This document shows positions 8,531-16,382 of a DNA stretch of 64,000 bases, piece by piece. The translations under genes and the position numbers were made by a program. The DNA lies in NCBI GenBank assembly GCA_021770445.1, contig JAETQY010000013.1, positions 1 through 64,000 of the forward strand, read 5' to 3'. The notes below the pieces were generated by a model. It saw only the letters and a list, made by a program, of their open reading frames with translations. It was not told the DNA's origin and did not search any database. The DNA is from Bacillota bacterium. GTDB taxonomy: Bacteria; Bacillota; Clostridia; Oscillospirales; Oscillospiraceae. Position 1 is the first letter of the stretch, and every line of letters begins with the position of its first letter.

Positions 8531-9373
8531 TTATCTCCGCCAATTTGCGAGGGGATAGCTTCCGTTTTTGGCTTTATAGTCTGCCAAAAGCTGTTTCTCC
8601 TGTGCTTCCGCATCCTCGCATTCCTCATATGCCAGCAGCAGCAAGCCGGCGTCCTCGATCTGCCAGATCGCCCGACCGCCTCTGTGGTTCGCGGCGTGAT
8701 CCCATCCGTAATTCATGTACTGCTTTAAACGCTGACGCAAACCGTTCTTTCCGTTCGCCTTCCCGATGTAAAGAATCTCCTGATCCGCGCAAGCCATGTA
8801 TTTTCTGGAAAGCTTCTCCGCCGGGTAGAGCTTCGCGGAACGATGATACGGATTCTCTGTAAAACGAATCATCATCCCTTCCGGTCGAAGTACCCGGTAA
8901 ACACCGGGCATCTCCGGGACACAGCCGCACCCACAGTTATAGAGTGTTTGAAGGGTGGTAGCCGGAGCCGCGGCAGGGCAGAGCAGCCGCAACCGGCGAA
9001 ACAATCGAAGCATAATTCCGTCCGCTATGCTCTGAGCGATAAGTGTTCCCTCACAAAAATGGTCTCTGCGAAAGTGCCAGGCGATGCAGGCCAATACACA
9101 TAAATAAGGCTGTGTCTCCAGCCACGCAGGGTCAGCGTCCGCAACGCTCCGCTTTTCAAGCTGCCATCTTTGAAGGACCTCTTGATAGTTTGAGATGACC
9201 AGCCCGTTCTCGTAGGCCCCGTCCATAAAGCCCATCAAATCCCGGAACAGTTCTTCCTGCCCTGGGTTGGAAGCATATACTGAGTAATTGTGACACCATG
9301 TTTTCTTTTCCTGAGAGCTTTCAATTTGCTCCAGCAGAGTAATTGCCCAGTTCAAAAACAAGTGTCCCGTCAT
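8531..9373 (-). CDS. DUF6508 domain fused to GIY-YIG nuclease domain
   Basis: A 280-residue two-domain protein. The N-terminal half (about 1-140) has the pattern VLACIAWHFRRDHFCEGTLIAQSIADG, which I match to DUF6508, a family of unknown function. The C-terminal half has PGVYRV, then EILYIGKANG with LRQRLKQY, the core of a GIY-YIG nuclease (here PGVYRV plus LYIGKA). A Glu in WQIEDAGLLLLAYEECEDAEA may supply the metal ligand. The start is ATG 9373 behind GGGAGGTT. Such nucleases act in repair, mobile elements or restriction; the DUF6508 fusion gives no clear role. Confidence 0.7.
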   Translation of the reverse strand: MTGHLFLNWAITLLEQIESSQEKKTWCHNYSVYASNPGQEELFRDLMGFMDGAYENGLVISNYQEVLQRWQLEKRSVADADPAWLETQPYLCVLACIAWHFRRDHFCEGTLIAQSIADGIMLRLFRRLRLLCPAAAPATTLQTLYNCGCGCVPEMPGVYRVLRPEGMMIRFTENPYHRSAKLYPAEKLSRKYMACADQEILYIGKANGKNGLRQRLKQYMNYGWDHAANHRGGRAIWQIEDAGLLLLAYEECEDAEAQEKQLLADYKAKNGSYPLANWRR

Positions 9374-9415
9374 AGAAGAAACCTCCCTGTTTCCGCTCAT
9401 TCAAGGGGAAATGAG

Positions 9416-10396
9416 TTACTTTGTCCCTTCTTGCTTTCCACCATAATACTTTTTAGGAAAATACTCTTTTCCAAACTGCCATAAGTATTTGTCAATCTCT
9501 TTCAGAGAAAACTGTTCTAAGCCATAATAGGCTCGGAACGTCATCAGAATTTCTTTGAATCTTTTGTAATTCTTTAATTCTTCCGTGCGGAAACTGGTAA
9601 AGCAGTCAGTGTCACGGAAGTAACGAAGAACCTCATCTACGTAGCTGTCATAAATCGGGTATGCATTGGGCCTGTGGTGGCTGCAGTATTTGCTGGCAAA
9701 GGAATAAAAGTTTTTTGTCTTCCCATTGAGCTCTACGATTCTGATATCATCAACAAGGGACTCGTCGCCCGCTTTCAAACGCATATCAATATCCAGCGCC
9801 TTGATATGCTCAGCCACAGGGTAAACGGAGAAGATATTGGTGCTGTAAAACTGATTCAGCGCAGTTACCTTGAGGAGAATGTCCGCAATATCTTTATTCT
9901 CCGGCGCCAGCTCAAAAAACAAGCGATTCAGCGCACACTCCTGCTCTCTGTAAGAATCTAACTTCTCCCAAGTTCCCTGATAATGAACGACCTCACGGAT
10001 ACTGGGGACCGGAATATTGGCCTGTGGTTGCTTTGCTGTTCCGTGCTTTTCATTTTGATACATATGGTTCTTGGGGACTTCAGGAGGTTCTTCATTCGAA
10101 TAGAGGAATTTTCGGAATCGGCGCAGATGTGACATGTAACTGCTAATATTAGAAGCGGTGTTACCCTTATAGTTTGCATTTAAAGCAGCCTGTAGGCGAG
10201 CAAGCGCTTCTGTCTCAAAATTCTCAGATCGAAGCATTGCCCAAAAATCCAGGGAGGGATCGTGGCGCAGCAAATAAAACGTATCTGATCGGGCCGTTTG
10301 GACTGTAAGCGGAGACAGCTTCTGCGTCTGTAAGTATTCCGTGTATCGATCCCGGATCTCTTCAAAGGACAAGCCCTCCATTTGATTCAACACCAT
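9416..10396 (-). CDS. Conserved hypothetical protein with recombinase-like N-terminus
   Basis: A 326-residue protein I cannot assign to a named family. Residues about 10-110 (YTEYLQTQKLSPLTVQTARSD, then NISSYMSHLRRFRKFL) resemble the helical core-binding domain of tyrosine recombinases. The rest has no recombinase catalytic motifs. The C-terminal 170 residues have a recognisable conserved style (ALNQFYSTNIFSVYPVAEHI, FYSFASKYCSHHRPNAYPIYD, KEYFPKKYYGGK). It is AT-richer than its neighbours, a sign of recent transfer. Its start overlaps the end of a truncated TIGR04076-like frame. Confidence 0.6.
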   Translation of the reverse strand: MVLNQMEGLSFEEIRDRYTEYLQTQKLSPLTVQTARSDTFYLLRHDPSLDFWAMLRSENFETEALARLQAALNANYKGNTASNISSYMSHLRRFRKFLYSNEEPPEVPKNHMYQNEKHGTAKQPQANIPVPSIREVVHYQGTWEKLDSYREQECALNRLFFELAPENKDIADILLKVTALNQFYSTNIFSVYPVAEHIKALDIDMRLKAGDESLVDDIRIVELNGKTKNFYSFASKYCSHHRPNAYPIYDSYVDEVLRYFRDTDCFTSFRTEELKNYKRFKEILMTFRAYYGLEQFSLKEIDKYLWQFGKEYFPKKYYGGKQEGTK

Positions 10397-10521
10397 ATTG
10401 CCCACCCTTTTTTTAAATTTGCAAAGAAGTATGTTCCGGACTTGGGGGCAGCAAGATACTGCTCCTGAAACTCCGGAAAAACTTTCGTATCTAATATGGT
10501 GATCTTACATTCGTGCTGCAT
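10387..10521 (-). pseudogene. Truncated TIGR04076-like gene
   Basis: A 44-codon frame starting at ATG 10521 reads MQHECKITILDTKVFPEFQE, then QYLAAPKSG, the start of the TIGR04076 family as I remember it. The family normally continues for 40-60 more residues with a Cys-Pro-Phe segment. Here it runs into unrelated sequence and stops at 10387-10389, overlapping the start of the 9416-10396 gene by 10 bases. A clean ribosome site (GAGGAAAG) precedes the ATG. I read it as the remaining 5' part of a gene cut by the arrival of its neighbour. Confidence 0.55.
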
Positions 10522-10550
10522 AGTGCTTTCCTCCACATCTCTGAAAAGAG

Positions 10551-10754
10551 TCAACTGCTTTCTTCGGCATTTTCCAGAACAGTTAATTCCGTGAAATCAT
10601 TCCTTGAATGAATATAGCTGCGTCTTAAGTAGTCTAAACCTCCATCAACACTACAGCAGCCACACTTGCAGGTGACAAAATTGTGTCTGTGTGTGGATTC
10701 AATAATATCCCCGCACAAATTGCATTGTATGGCGTTCTTGATAATCTTCTGCAT
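10551..10754 (-). CDS. Small zinc-ribbon-like protein (DUF7695-like)
   Basis: A 67-residue protein with two Cys pairs: CNLCGDIIES and TCKCGCCSVDGG, a likely zinc ribbon. The pattern matches small proteins I recall as DUF7695, of unknown function. The start is ATG 10754, preceded by GGGGTGG; an upstream in-frame GTG lies in that site. It may be co-transcribed with the truncated frame and the recombinase-like gene downstream. Confidence 0.6.
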   Translation of the reverse strand: MQKIIKNAIQCNLCGDIIESTHRHNFVTCKCGCCSVDGGLDYLRRSYIHSRNDFTELTVLENAEESS

Positions 10755-10879
10755 TGTTACCACCCCAACCCATAGTACACCTATATCACCACAAAAACAA
10801 GTAAAGGCTACTCTTTTCCTCGCTGCGCCTCAGATTTTCGGAACCCTATGTTGTGTCTTCCAGAAAATCTAATATTTGA

Positions 10880-10908
10880 TTGAGAAGAATAAAGCTGTGT
10901 GGTAAAAT
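10880..10908 (+). promoter_or_regulatory. Promoter of the macro-domain cluster
   Basis: TTGAGA, a 17-base spacer and TAAAAT lie 36 bases before the macro-domain start codon and fit a housekeeping sigma promoter. Confidence 0.6.
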
Positions 10909-10943
10909 AGGTATGGAAACTCAGAGAAAGAGAAGGTGATCCC

Positions 10944-11966
10944 ATGCCTTTTACCATCGTCCGTCAGGACATCACGAAAATGGCCGTTGACGCCATCGTC
11001 AACGCCGCCAACACCGAGCTGCAGATGGGCGGCGGGGTCTGCGGCGCCATCTTCCGGGCGGCGGGTGCGAGGGAGCTCCAGGCGGCCTGCGACAAAGTGG
11101 CTCCGATCCAGACAGGAGAAGCGGCCATTACCCCCGGCTTCGGGCTGCCGGCCAAGTATGTGATCCACGCCGCCGGGCCGGTGTACAGTTTTATGCGCAG
11201 AAGGCAGTGCCGGGAGCAACTCCGCTCGGCCTACATAGAATCCCTGAAGCTGGCATTGGAGAACGGCTGCGAGAGCATCGCTTTTCCGCTCATCTCCAGC
11301 GGTATCTACGGCTACCCCAAGGACGAGGCCCTGGAGGTGGCCCGGTCGTCCATCGAGGAGTTCCTGCGGAATCACGACATGGAGATCTATCTGGCGGTCT
11401 TTGACAAGTCCTCCTTCCAGATCAGCAAAGCCCTGTTGGGGAAGGTGGGCAGCTATATCGACCAGCACTATGTGGATGCCCACCAGGTCGGCAGGCGGAA
11501 GCTCCTGGATGTGGAAAAAGATGCGCTATATCAGGCGGAAACGTCAAATCTGAGCGCTTTTCTGCCCCCTGCGGCGGCGCCTATGGCCATGCCCGCCCAA
11601 GGCTTGGACGATTTGACGGAACACCTGGACGAGCCCTTTTCGGACACCCTTCTGAAACTGATCGACAGGAAGGGGAAAACCGATGTGGAGGTCTACAAAA
11701 GGGCAAACATGGACCGCAAGCTCTTCTCCAAGATCCGCACCGGCAAGGGTTATACCCCCAAAAAGCCCACTATTCTGGCCCTGGCCATCGCGCTGGAGCT
11801 GACCCTCCCCGAGACGGACGACCTGCTGGAGCGGGCGGGCTACGCTTTGTCCCACGCCAGCAAGTTCGACGTGATCGTGGAGTACTTCATCGTGAACCGG
11901 AAATACGATATCTTTGAGATCAACGAGGTGTTGTTCACCTACGACCAGCCGCTGCTGGGCGCATGA
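10944..11966 (+). CDS. Macro domain protein with C-terminal helical DNA-binding-like domain
   Basis: A 340-residue protein. Residues 1-170 form a macro domain, which binds or hydrolyses ADP-ribose derivatives: VDAIVNAANTELQMGGGVCG and the phosphate loop ISSGIYGYPKDEA are clear. A variable linker with a Pro/Ala-rich stretch follows. Residues about 235-320 (DTLLKLIDRKGKTDVEVYKR, then KIRTGKGYTPKKPTILALA) resemble a helix-turn-helix domain often found at the end of such clostridial macro proteins. It is followed by VWA and ADP-ribosylglycohydrolase genes, so it probably belongs to an ADP-ribose signalling or repair set. The start is ATG 10944 behind GAAGGTGAT. Confidence 0.87.
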   Translation: MPFTIVRQDITKMAVDAIVNAANTELQMGGGVCGAIFRAAGARELQAACDKVAPIQTGEAAITPGFGLPAKYVIHAAGPVYSFMRRRQCREQLRSAYIESLKLALENGCESIAFPLISSGIYGYPKDEALEVARSSIEEFLRNHDMEIYLAVFDKSSFQISKALLGKVGSYIDQHYVDAHQVGRRKLLDVEKDALYQAETSNLSAFLPPAAAPMAMPAQGLDDLTEHLDEPFSDTLLKLIDRKGKTDVEVYKRANMDRKLFSKIRTGKGYTPKKPTILALAIALELTLPETDDLLERAGYALSHASKFDVIVEYFIVNRKYDIFEINEVLFTYDQPLLGA

Positions 11967-12046
11967 TTTTGTCGCTTTGCAAGCGACCTCACGGCCTCCT
12001 GTATGAGCTAAAATAAAGCCATCAAAACAATAGGAGGTCATTCCCT

Positions 12047-12700
12047 ATGAAAAAGAATTTGACGGAACTGGTATTCATCCTGGACAAGAGTGGCTCCATG
12101 GCGGGACTGGAGCACGATACCATCGGCGGGTTCAACTCCATGCTCCGCAAGCAAAAGGCCCTGGATGGGGAGTGCCGGATCACCACGGTGCTGTTCGACA
12201 ACTGTTACCAACTGCTCCATGACCGCATCGACATCCGGGCGGTCAGCCCCATGACGGAGAAGGAGTATCAGGTAGGCGGCTCCACCGCCCTGCTGGACGC
12301 CATCGGGCGGACTGTCCAAAAGCTGGCCGGCGTCCAGAAGAACACGGCAGAGGAGTACCGGGCCGAGAACGTGATGTTCGTCATCATCACCGACGGGGAG
12401 GAGAATGCCAGCCGGGAGTATTCCCCTCAGAAGGTCAAGGCCATGATCCAGGAGGAGCGGGAGAAGTACGGCTGGGAGTTTGTGTTCTTGGGAGCCAACA
12501 TCGATGCCGTGGAGACGGCGGGCCGGTTCGGGATCGCCCCCGACCGGGCGGTGGATTATGTGCCCGACAGTACGGGGACGGAGCTGAACTTCCAAGCGAT
12601 GTCCGAGACAGTGGCCTGCTTCCGGGCGACCGGTGCTGTTCCCGCCGCGCCCATGGAGGCCATCCGCAGGGATATGAAAAGAAGGGGGTGGCGCAGATGA
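12047..12700 (+). CDS. VWA domain protein (TerY-like)
   Basis: A 217-residue cytoplasmic von Willebrand factor A domain. The MIDAS metal site is visible as DKSGSM near residue 13, with the conserved GGSTALLDAIG and VIITDGEENAS segments. It has no signal peptide or membrane segment. Such VWA proteins resemble TerY of tellurite-resistance-type clusters and act as protein-interaction scaffolds. It starts behind AGGAGG and ends in an ATGA overlap with the ADP-ribosylglycohydrolase, so the two are translationally coupled. Confidence 0.87.
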   Translation: MKKNLTELVFILDKSGSMAGLEHDTIGGFNSMLRKQKALDGECRITTVLFDNCYQLLHDRIDIRAVSPMTEKEYQVGGSTALLDAIGRTVQKLAGVQKNTAEEYRAENVMFVIITDGEENASREYSPQKVKAMIQEEREKYGWEFVFLGANIDAVETAGRFGIAPDRAVDYVPDSTGTELNFQAMSETVACFRATGAVPAAPMEAIRRDMKRRGWRR

Positions 12701-13467
12701 TCGGGGCTATCATTGGAGATATCGTGGGTTCGGTCTACGAGTGGAACAACATCAAGACCAAGGAATTTCCGTTCTTCCAGGACAAGTGCTTTTTCACGGA
12801 CGATACGGTGATGACCGTTGCCGTGGCCGAGGGACTGATGAACGGCGGGACGAAGAACGACTTCATCGACGCCATGAAAAAATACGGCAGGATGTACCCA
12901 AGCGCCGGCTACGGCGGACGTTTTGGAAGCTGGCTCTTTTCGGAGGATAGGAAACCTTACCACTCCTGGGGCAACGGCTCCGCCATGCGGACCGCTGCGG
13001 TGGGCTGGTACTTTGACAGCCTGGAGGAGACCAGAAAGATGGCCGCATTGGCGGCGGGGGTGACCCACGACCACCCGGAGGGGATCAAGGGGGCCGAGAG
13101 TACGGCGGCGGCTATTTTCCTGGCCCGGACCGGGCACGGCAAGGCGGAGATCAAAGAGTATGTGGAGCGGGAGTTTGGCTATGACCTGAGCCGCACCCTG
13201 GACGAGATCCGGCCCGGCTACCGATTCAACGAGAACTGTCAGGACACCGTCCCCCAGGCCATCATCGCCTTCCTGGAGAGCACGGATTTTGAGGACGCCA
13301 TTCGCAGCGCCATCTCCCTGGGCGGGGACAGCGATACCCTAGCCGCCATCACCGGCAGTGTCGCCGAGGCCGCCTACGGTGTGCCGCAGGAACTGAAAGA
13401 CAAGGCGTGGAAGTACCTGGACGAGCCTTTGCGTTCGGTACTGCGCCGCTGGGAAAAAGGAGTGTGA
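12697..13467 (+). CDS. ADP-ribosylglycohydrolase family protein
   Basis: A 256-residue enzyme of the ADP-ribosylglycohydrolase (DraG/ARH) family, which removes ADP-ribose from protein or nucleic acid targets. It shows GAIIGDIVGSVYEW at the N-terminus, the metal-binding FTDDTVM, and the C-terminal SLGGDSDTLAAITGSVAEA with the paired Asp residues of the dinuclear metal site. The start at ATG 12697 overlaps the VWA stop; an upstream GTG at 12688 is the alternative. With the macro and VWA proteins it makes a plausible ADP-ribose handling unit. Confidence 0.9.
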   Translation: MIGAIIGDIVGSVYEWNNIKTKEFPFFQDKCFFTDDTVMTVAVAEGLMNGGTKNDFIDAMKKYGRMYPSAGYGGRFGSWLFSEDRKPYHSWGNGSAMRTAAVGWYFDSLEETRKMAALAAGVTHDHPEGIKGAESTAAAIFLARTGHGKAEIKEYVEREFGYDLSRTLDEIRPGYRFNENCQDTVPQAIIAFLESTDFEDAIRSAISLGGDSDTLAAITGSVAEAAYGVPQELKDKAWKYLDEPLRSVLRRWEKGV

Positions 13468-13474
13468 TGAAACT

Positions 13475-13831
13475 ATGACCTTTATCTGCTATCCCAAATG
13501 TACCACCTGCCAGAAGGCCCGAAAGTGGCTGGACGAAAACCAGATTGCGTATGCGTTCCGGGACATCAAAATGGAGCACCCGACCTATGACGAGCTGGCA
13601 GAGTGGCACAAGCGCAGCGGTCTGCCGCTGAAGAAATTTTTCAACACCAGCGGACTGCTGTATAAGTCCATGGGGTTGAAGGACAAGCTGCCCGGCATGA
13701 GCGAGGAGGAGATGCTGCGCCTTCTCGCCACGGACGGAATGCTGGTCAAACGTCCGCTGTTGATCGGGGACGATTTTGTCCTTGTGGGCTTCAAGGAGAC
13801 CGAGTGGGCGAGCCGTCTGAAAACCAAATAG
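13475..13831 (+). CDS. ArsC/Spx family protein
   Basis: A 118-residue thioredoxin-fold protein of the arsenate reductase-like/Spx family. It has the redox pair C-T-T-C in YPKCTTCQKARKWL and the family segments FRDIKMEHPT and KRPLLIG. This subgroup includes Spx/MgsR-like regulators and reductases of unknown target; the sequence does not settle which. It lies 7 bases after the ADP-ribosylglycohydrolase and is the last gene of the macro cluster. Confidence 0.85.
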   Translation: MTFICYPKCTTCQKARKWLDENQIAYAFRDIKMEHPTYDELAEWHKRSGLPLKKFFNTSGLLYKSMGLKDKLPGMSEEEMLRLLATDGMLVKRPLLIGDDFVLVGFKETEWASRLKTK

Positions 13832-13876
13832 GATACTGAGAAAGCGGGCAAAAAAACTGCCTCGCTATAGACAAAG

Positions 13877-13912
13877 AATACGGGATCGGCTGTGCGGCCG
13901 GTCCCGTATTTT
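13877..13912. terminator. Bidirectional terminator
   Basis: A long stem (AATACGGGA...TCCCGTATT) with GGC/GCC inner pairs and flanking A and T runs lies between the Spx-like gene and the convergent DUF6076 gene. It can serve both. Confidence 0.75.
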
Positions 13913-13925
13913 CTGTCTTGGGCAC

Positions 13926-14891
13926 TCAGGGGTGCTTTAGCCAGTCCACATATTCCTCCAAGGTAATGATGTCCCGATCACATTTCTTTTTCATCTCTCT
14001 GGCCTGCTCGCTCCAGGCGTAGAAATCGGTATCGGAGATGCGCCCGGCCCTGATCCAGGCAAAGCGCCGCTTGTACTCCTTGCGATAGGCCTTGAACACC
14101 GGGTCGTCGGATTGCTTCTTTGTCCACCGCCGGAAGGCACCTGCCTCCCGGCAGGTCTGCTGTCCCCGAGGAACCGGACGCTCGCAGTACTCCGCGCTGA
14201 CCCGACCGGTCTGAGGAAACCAGCGTCCGCAGTTCTTGCAGCGCCGCACAGTGACGTCTCGTTCCACGCAGCTGCGCAGAGAGTAGTCGATCATGTCCTT
14301 GATGCTACCGGAGTACAGCACCGGCGAGCACCGCCCCGGCTCCACCGGCTCAAAACTGAGAGGGATGGGGTGGAAGGCAAACAGCTCCGGGTCCTTCGGC
14401 GCGTCGTACAGATAGTTCTGGGACGCCTGCTGCTGGGGGTCGCGCCCCGCACTGTCCACATCCAGGACCAGCTCGAAGAACCGCCGGATCTGTTTCTGGT
14501 ACAGGGGTAGCTGTTCCGGGAGACGCCGCAGCTCCTCCAGCATCTGCCGGTCCTCCTCGCTTCCCCGGTCGCCGAAAACACCCATCCTGGTCATGCGGTC
14601 ATACCAGCGCGTGTACAAAAGCTGAAGATAAATGTGCCGGCTTCCCAGACCGCCCAACTCCATCATGGCGTTCGTCCCGGCCTGACGGTCATCCTCTGTG
14701 ATTAGGCGATTCCAGTCCTCAGCAATCCGCCGAAGTGTGGGCGTAAGTTCCTCACAGTTCATCTCCAGGAAGGAGAGCAGGCTCTCCAGAAACGGAAGCT
14801 CACGGGACACAGACGGCAGGCCCTGCATTCCCGCCGCGTCATATTGAAAGAACTCCCGTTTCTCCGAGAAATACATTTTGGCGTACCACAT
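13926..14891 (-). CDS. DUF6076-like protein with C-terminal zinc finger
   Basis: A 321-residue protein that I match to the DUF6076 family of Clostridia. The first 200 residues are helical without clear motifs. Near residue 225 a putative zinc site begins: RRCKNCGRWFPQTGR, then EYCERP and QTCREAGAFRRW, similar in layout to CGNR-type fingers. Its role is unknown; a nucleic-acid binding regulator is possible. ATG 14891 was chosen because GGAGGAG lies just upstream; an ATG 24 bases earlier is in frame. It is monocistronic, with its 3' end at a shared terminator. Confidence 0.6.
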   Translation of the reverse strand: MWYAKMYFSEKREFFQYDAAGMQGLPSVSRELPFLESLLSFLEMNCEELTPTLRRIAEDWNRLITEDDRQAGTNAMMELGGLGSRHIYLQLLYTRWYDRMTRMGVFGDRGSEEDRQMLEELRRLPEQLPLYQKQIRRFFELVLDVDSAGRDPQQQASQNYLYDAPKDPELFAFHPIPLSFEPVEPGRCSPVLYSGSIKDMIDYSLRSCVERDVTVRRCKNCGRWFPQTGRVSAEYCERPVPRGQQTCREAGAFRRWTKKQSDDPVFKAYRKEYKRRFAWIRAGRISDTDFYAWSEQAREMKKKCDRDIITLEEYVDWLKHP

Positions 14892-15044
14892 ACTCGTCTC
14901 CTCCAAAATAGACAATCGTAAAAATATGTTAAAATAGACTTGACAAGAGGCAAGGAACGTGTTAGCATAAGTCCATGCGCGGACTGTCTAGTTGCTGTTA
15001 CAATAAGTCTAACATTGGAGAAGCGGTTTGTCAATGGGAAAATT

Positions 15045-15340
15045 CAGCCGCCCTCTGTGCACCTCGACAACTGAATACCCATCACCAGAGATGATACTCG
15101 CCGGGGAAGTGACGCCGGGACGCTGAGATTAGCCGAGCGCGCCAAGGTCGAAGAAAACGCCGTGGAGGTCAAACAAGGCCACAGGGCAGGAACGGGTATG
15201 GTGCATGGCCTGTCAAAATCATAAGACAGTCAACGCAAAAGAAAGGCCGCTGAACTGCTGCAACAGTTCAACGGCCCGCCGCGTTTCGGAAAACACAGCT
15301 TGATCTGGTTACAGTCTAACAGAGTGGCCTCCGAAACGCA
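15045..15340 (+). ncRNA. Candidate structured leader / non-coding RNA of second element
   Basis: A 470-base gap (14892-15364) without a gene ends at the excisionase-like start. From about 15045 it is GC-rich and contains several possible stems. One is a strong hairpin at 15245-15276 (GGCCG.TGAACTG / CAGTTCA.CGGCC). Another is a perfect 10-bp long-range stem, GCGTTTCGGA at 15281-15290 with TCCGAAACGC at 15330-15339, closing a 39-base loop. The block 15060-15215 (CTCGACAACTGAATA, GCCGGGACGCTGAGA, CAGGAACGGGTATGG) has the look of a conserved leader I associate with clostridial conjugative elements, though I cannot name it. It may be an RNA regulator of the element or part of its end. Confidence 0.45.
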
Positions 15341-15364
15341 AGAAAATTTTTCAGGAGGTTGAAT

Positions 15365-15574
15365 ATGAAAACGTCAGTCTGTAAAAGTTACGACGAACTG
15401 CCGCTGTTCCTCAACGCAAATCTGGTGTCGCAGGTGCTGGGAGTGTCTATCTCTACCGCCTACGAGTTGATGAACGAACCCGGATTCCCGGTGCTGCGTG
15501 TGGGCAGCCGCATGGTAGTACCGAAAGAAAAGTTTGTGGAGTGGGTGGATGCGCAAACTGGAGGTGCCACATGA
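15365..15574 (+). CDS. xis: Excisionase / MerR-type helix-turn-helix protein
   Basis: A 69-residue DNA-binding protein: NANLVSQVLGVSISTAYELM is a winged-helix recognition motif, followed by FPVLRVGSRMVVPKEKFVEW, the wing typical of excisionases of the helix-turn-helix 17 family. Such proteins bend att DNA and steer the integrase toward excision. The start is ATG 15365 behind CAGGAGG. It overlaps the next gene by 4 bases (ATGA). It opens the second element, which ends in the DUF6809-IntA2-IntB2 cassette. Confidence 0.82.
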   Translation: MKTSVCKSYDELPLFLNANLVSQVLGVSISTAYELMNEPGFPVLRVGSRMVVPKEKFVEWVDAQTGGAT

Positions 15575-16041
15575 GGAAACAGAGTTGGATCAAACGAGAT
15601 CCGATCAAGAACTACTTCCCTCTGCCAAACGAAATCTACTCCCTGGGTCTGTCCTCCACCGCCATCGCCGCCTACGGCTATCTGCTCTATCGAGAGGACC
15701 GGAAGACGTATGAGTGCCTGGCCAGCTACCGGATGATCGGGGAGGCCATTGGGAAGAGTGTGACGACGGTACGGAAGTATGTGGCCGAGTTGGAGGAGCG
15801 CGGTCTCATCACCACGGAGCGCACCTCGATCATAACCAAGGATGGGCGCAAGTGGAACGGATGCCTGCGGTATCACATCCTGCCCATCCGGTCGGCGATA
15901 AAGCAGTTCAACGAGCGTCAGCTCGGGGCGGCGGAGCTGGGCTGGGCGCGGCAGAAGGCGCAGGCCAAGCTGTCACGGCGATGTGCAACACAGAAGCCGT
16001 CTTTGTTGCCAAGTCGACCCACAGCACCCACGGCAGTATGA
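15571..16041 (+). CDS. Winged-helix protein, replication-initiator-like
   Basis: A 156-residue protein. The N-terminal 100 residues form a winged helix: FPLPNEIYSLGLSSTAIAAY, MIGEAIGKSVTTVRKYVAEL and ERGLITTERTS. This fold is common in mobile-element replication initiators and primosomal proteins. The C-terminal 45 residues are basic and low in complexity, and may differ from the ancestral end. It overlaps xis by ATGA and is translationally coupled to it. There is no relaxase or conjugation gene in this element. Confidence 0.65.
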   Translation: MRKQSWIKRDPIKNYFPLPNEIYSLGLSSTAIAAYGYLLYREDRKTYECLASYRMIGEAIGKSVTTVRKYVAELEERGLITTERTSIITKDGRKWNGCLRYHILPIRSAIKQFNERQLGAAELGWARQKAQAKLSRRCATQKPSLLPSRPTAPTAV

Positions 16042-16382
16042 AACGGCGTGTCGAGGCGGTGCGCCCGGTGTGTAAAGCAGCTGACCTCAACAACTCGCCG
16101 GGCGGCCAGAAGAACCAGGGGGTCGATTTTTTTGCAGGTTAAAGGCGTGGCGCCTTGCGCCGCCCCGCCGGGTCACACCGTCCCGCAACGCGGGTCGGAT
16201 GGACGAAATAACACACTTTAGGCCGGTTTTCACAACCTTTTGAAAAAGCGGTGTGGCTCCTTATTTTAAGGGTTGGCCCCTTTTTTGGCTCCTGAAGTCC
16301 GGCTATTCCCTGCGGTTGAGCCAAAATTGATGGCTCAGATTTGGTTCCTTGGGGCAAAAAATACGATTTTGGAGGGGAAATT
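16042..16382 (+). other. Non-coding stretch with an oriT-like nic motif
   Basis: No gene is visible in these 341 bases. At 16209-16220 the strand reads TAACACACTTTA; its complement AAGTGTGTTA matches nine of ten positions of the pMV158-type nic region TAGTGTGTTA. Short inverted repeats surround it. The stretch could be the origin of transfer that lets a helper element mobilise this unit. It is followed by a GGAGGGG ribosome site for the next gene. Confidence 0.35.
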
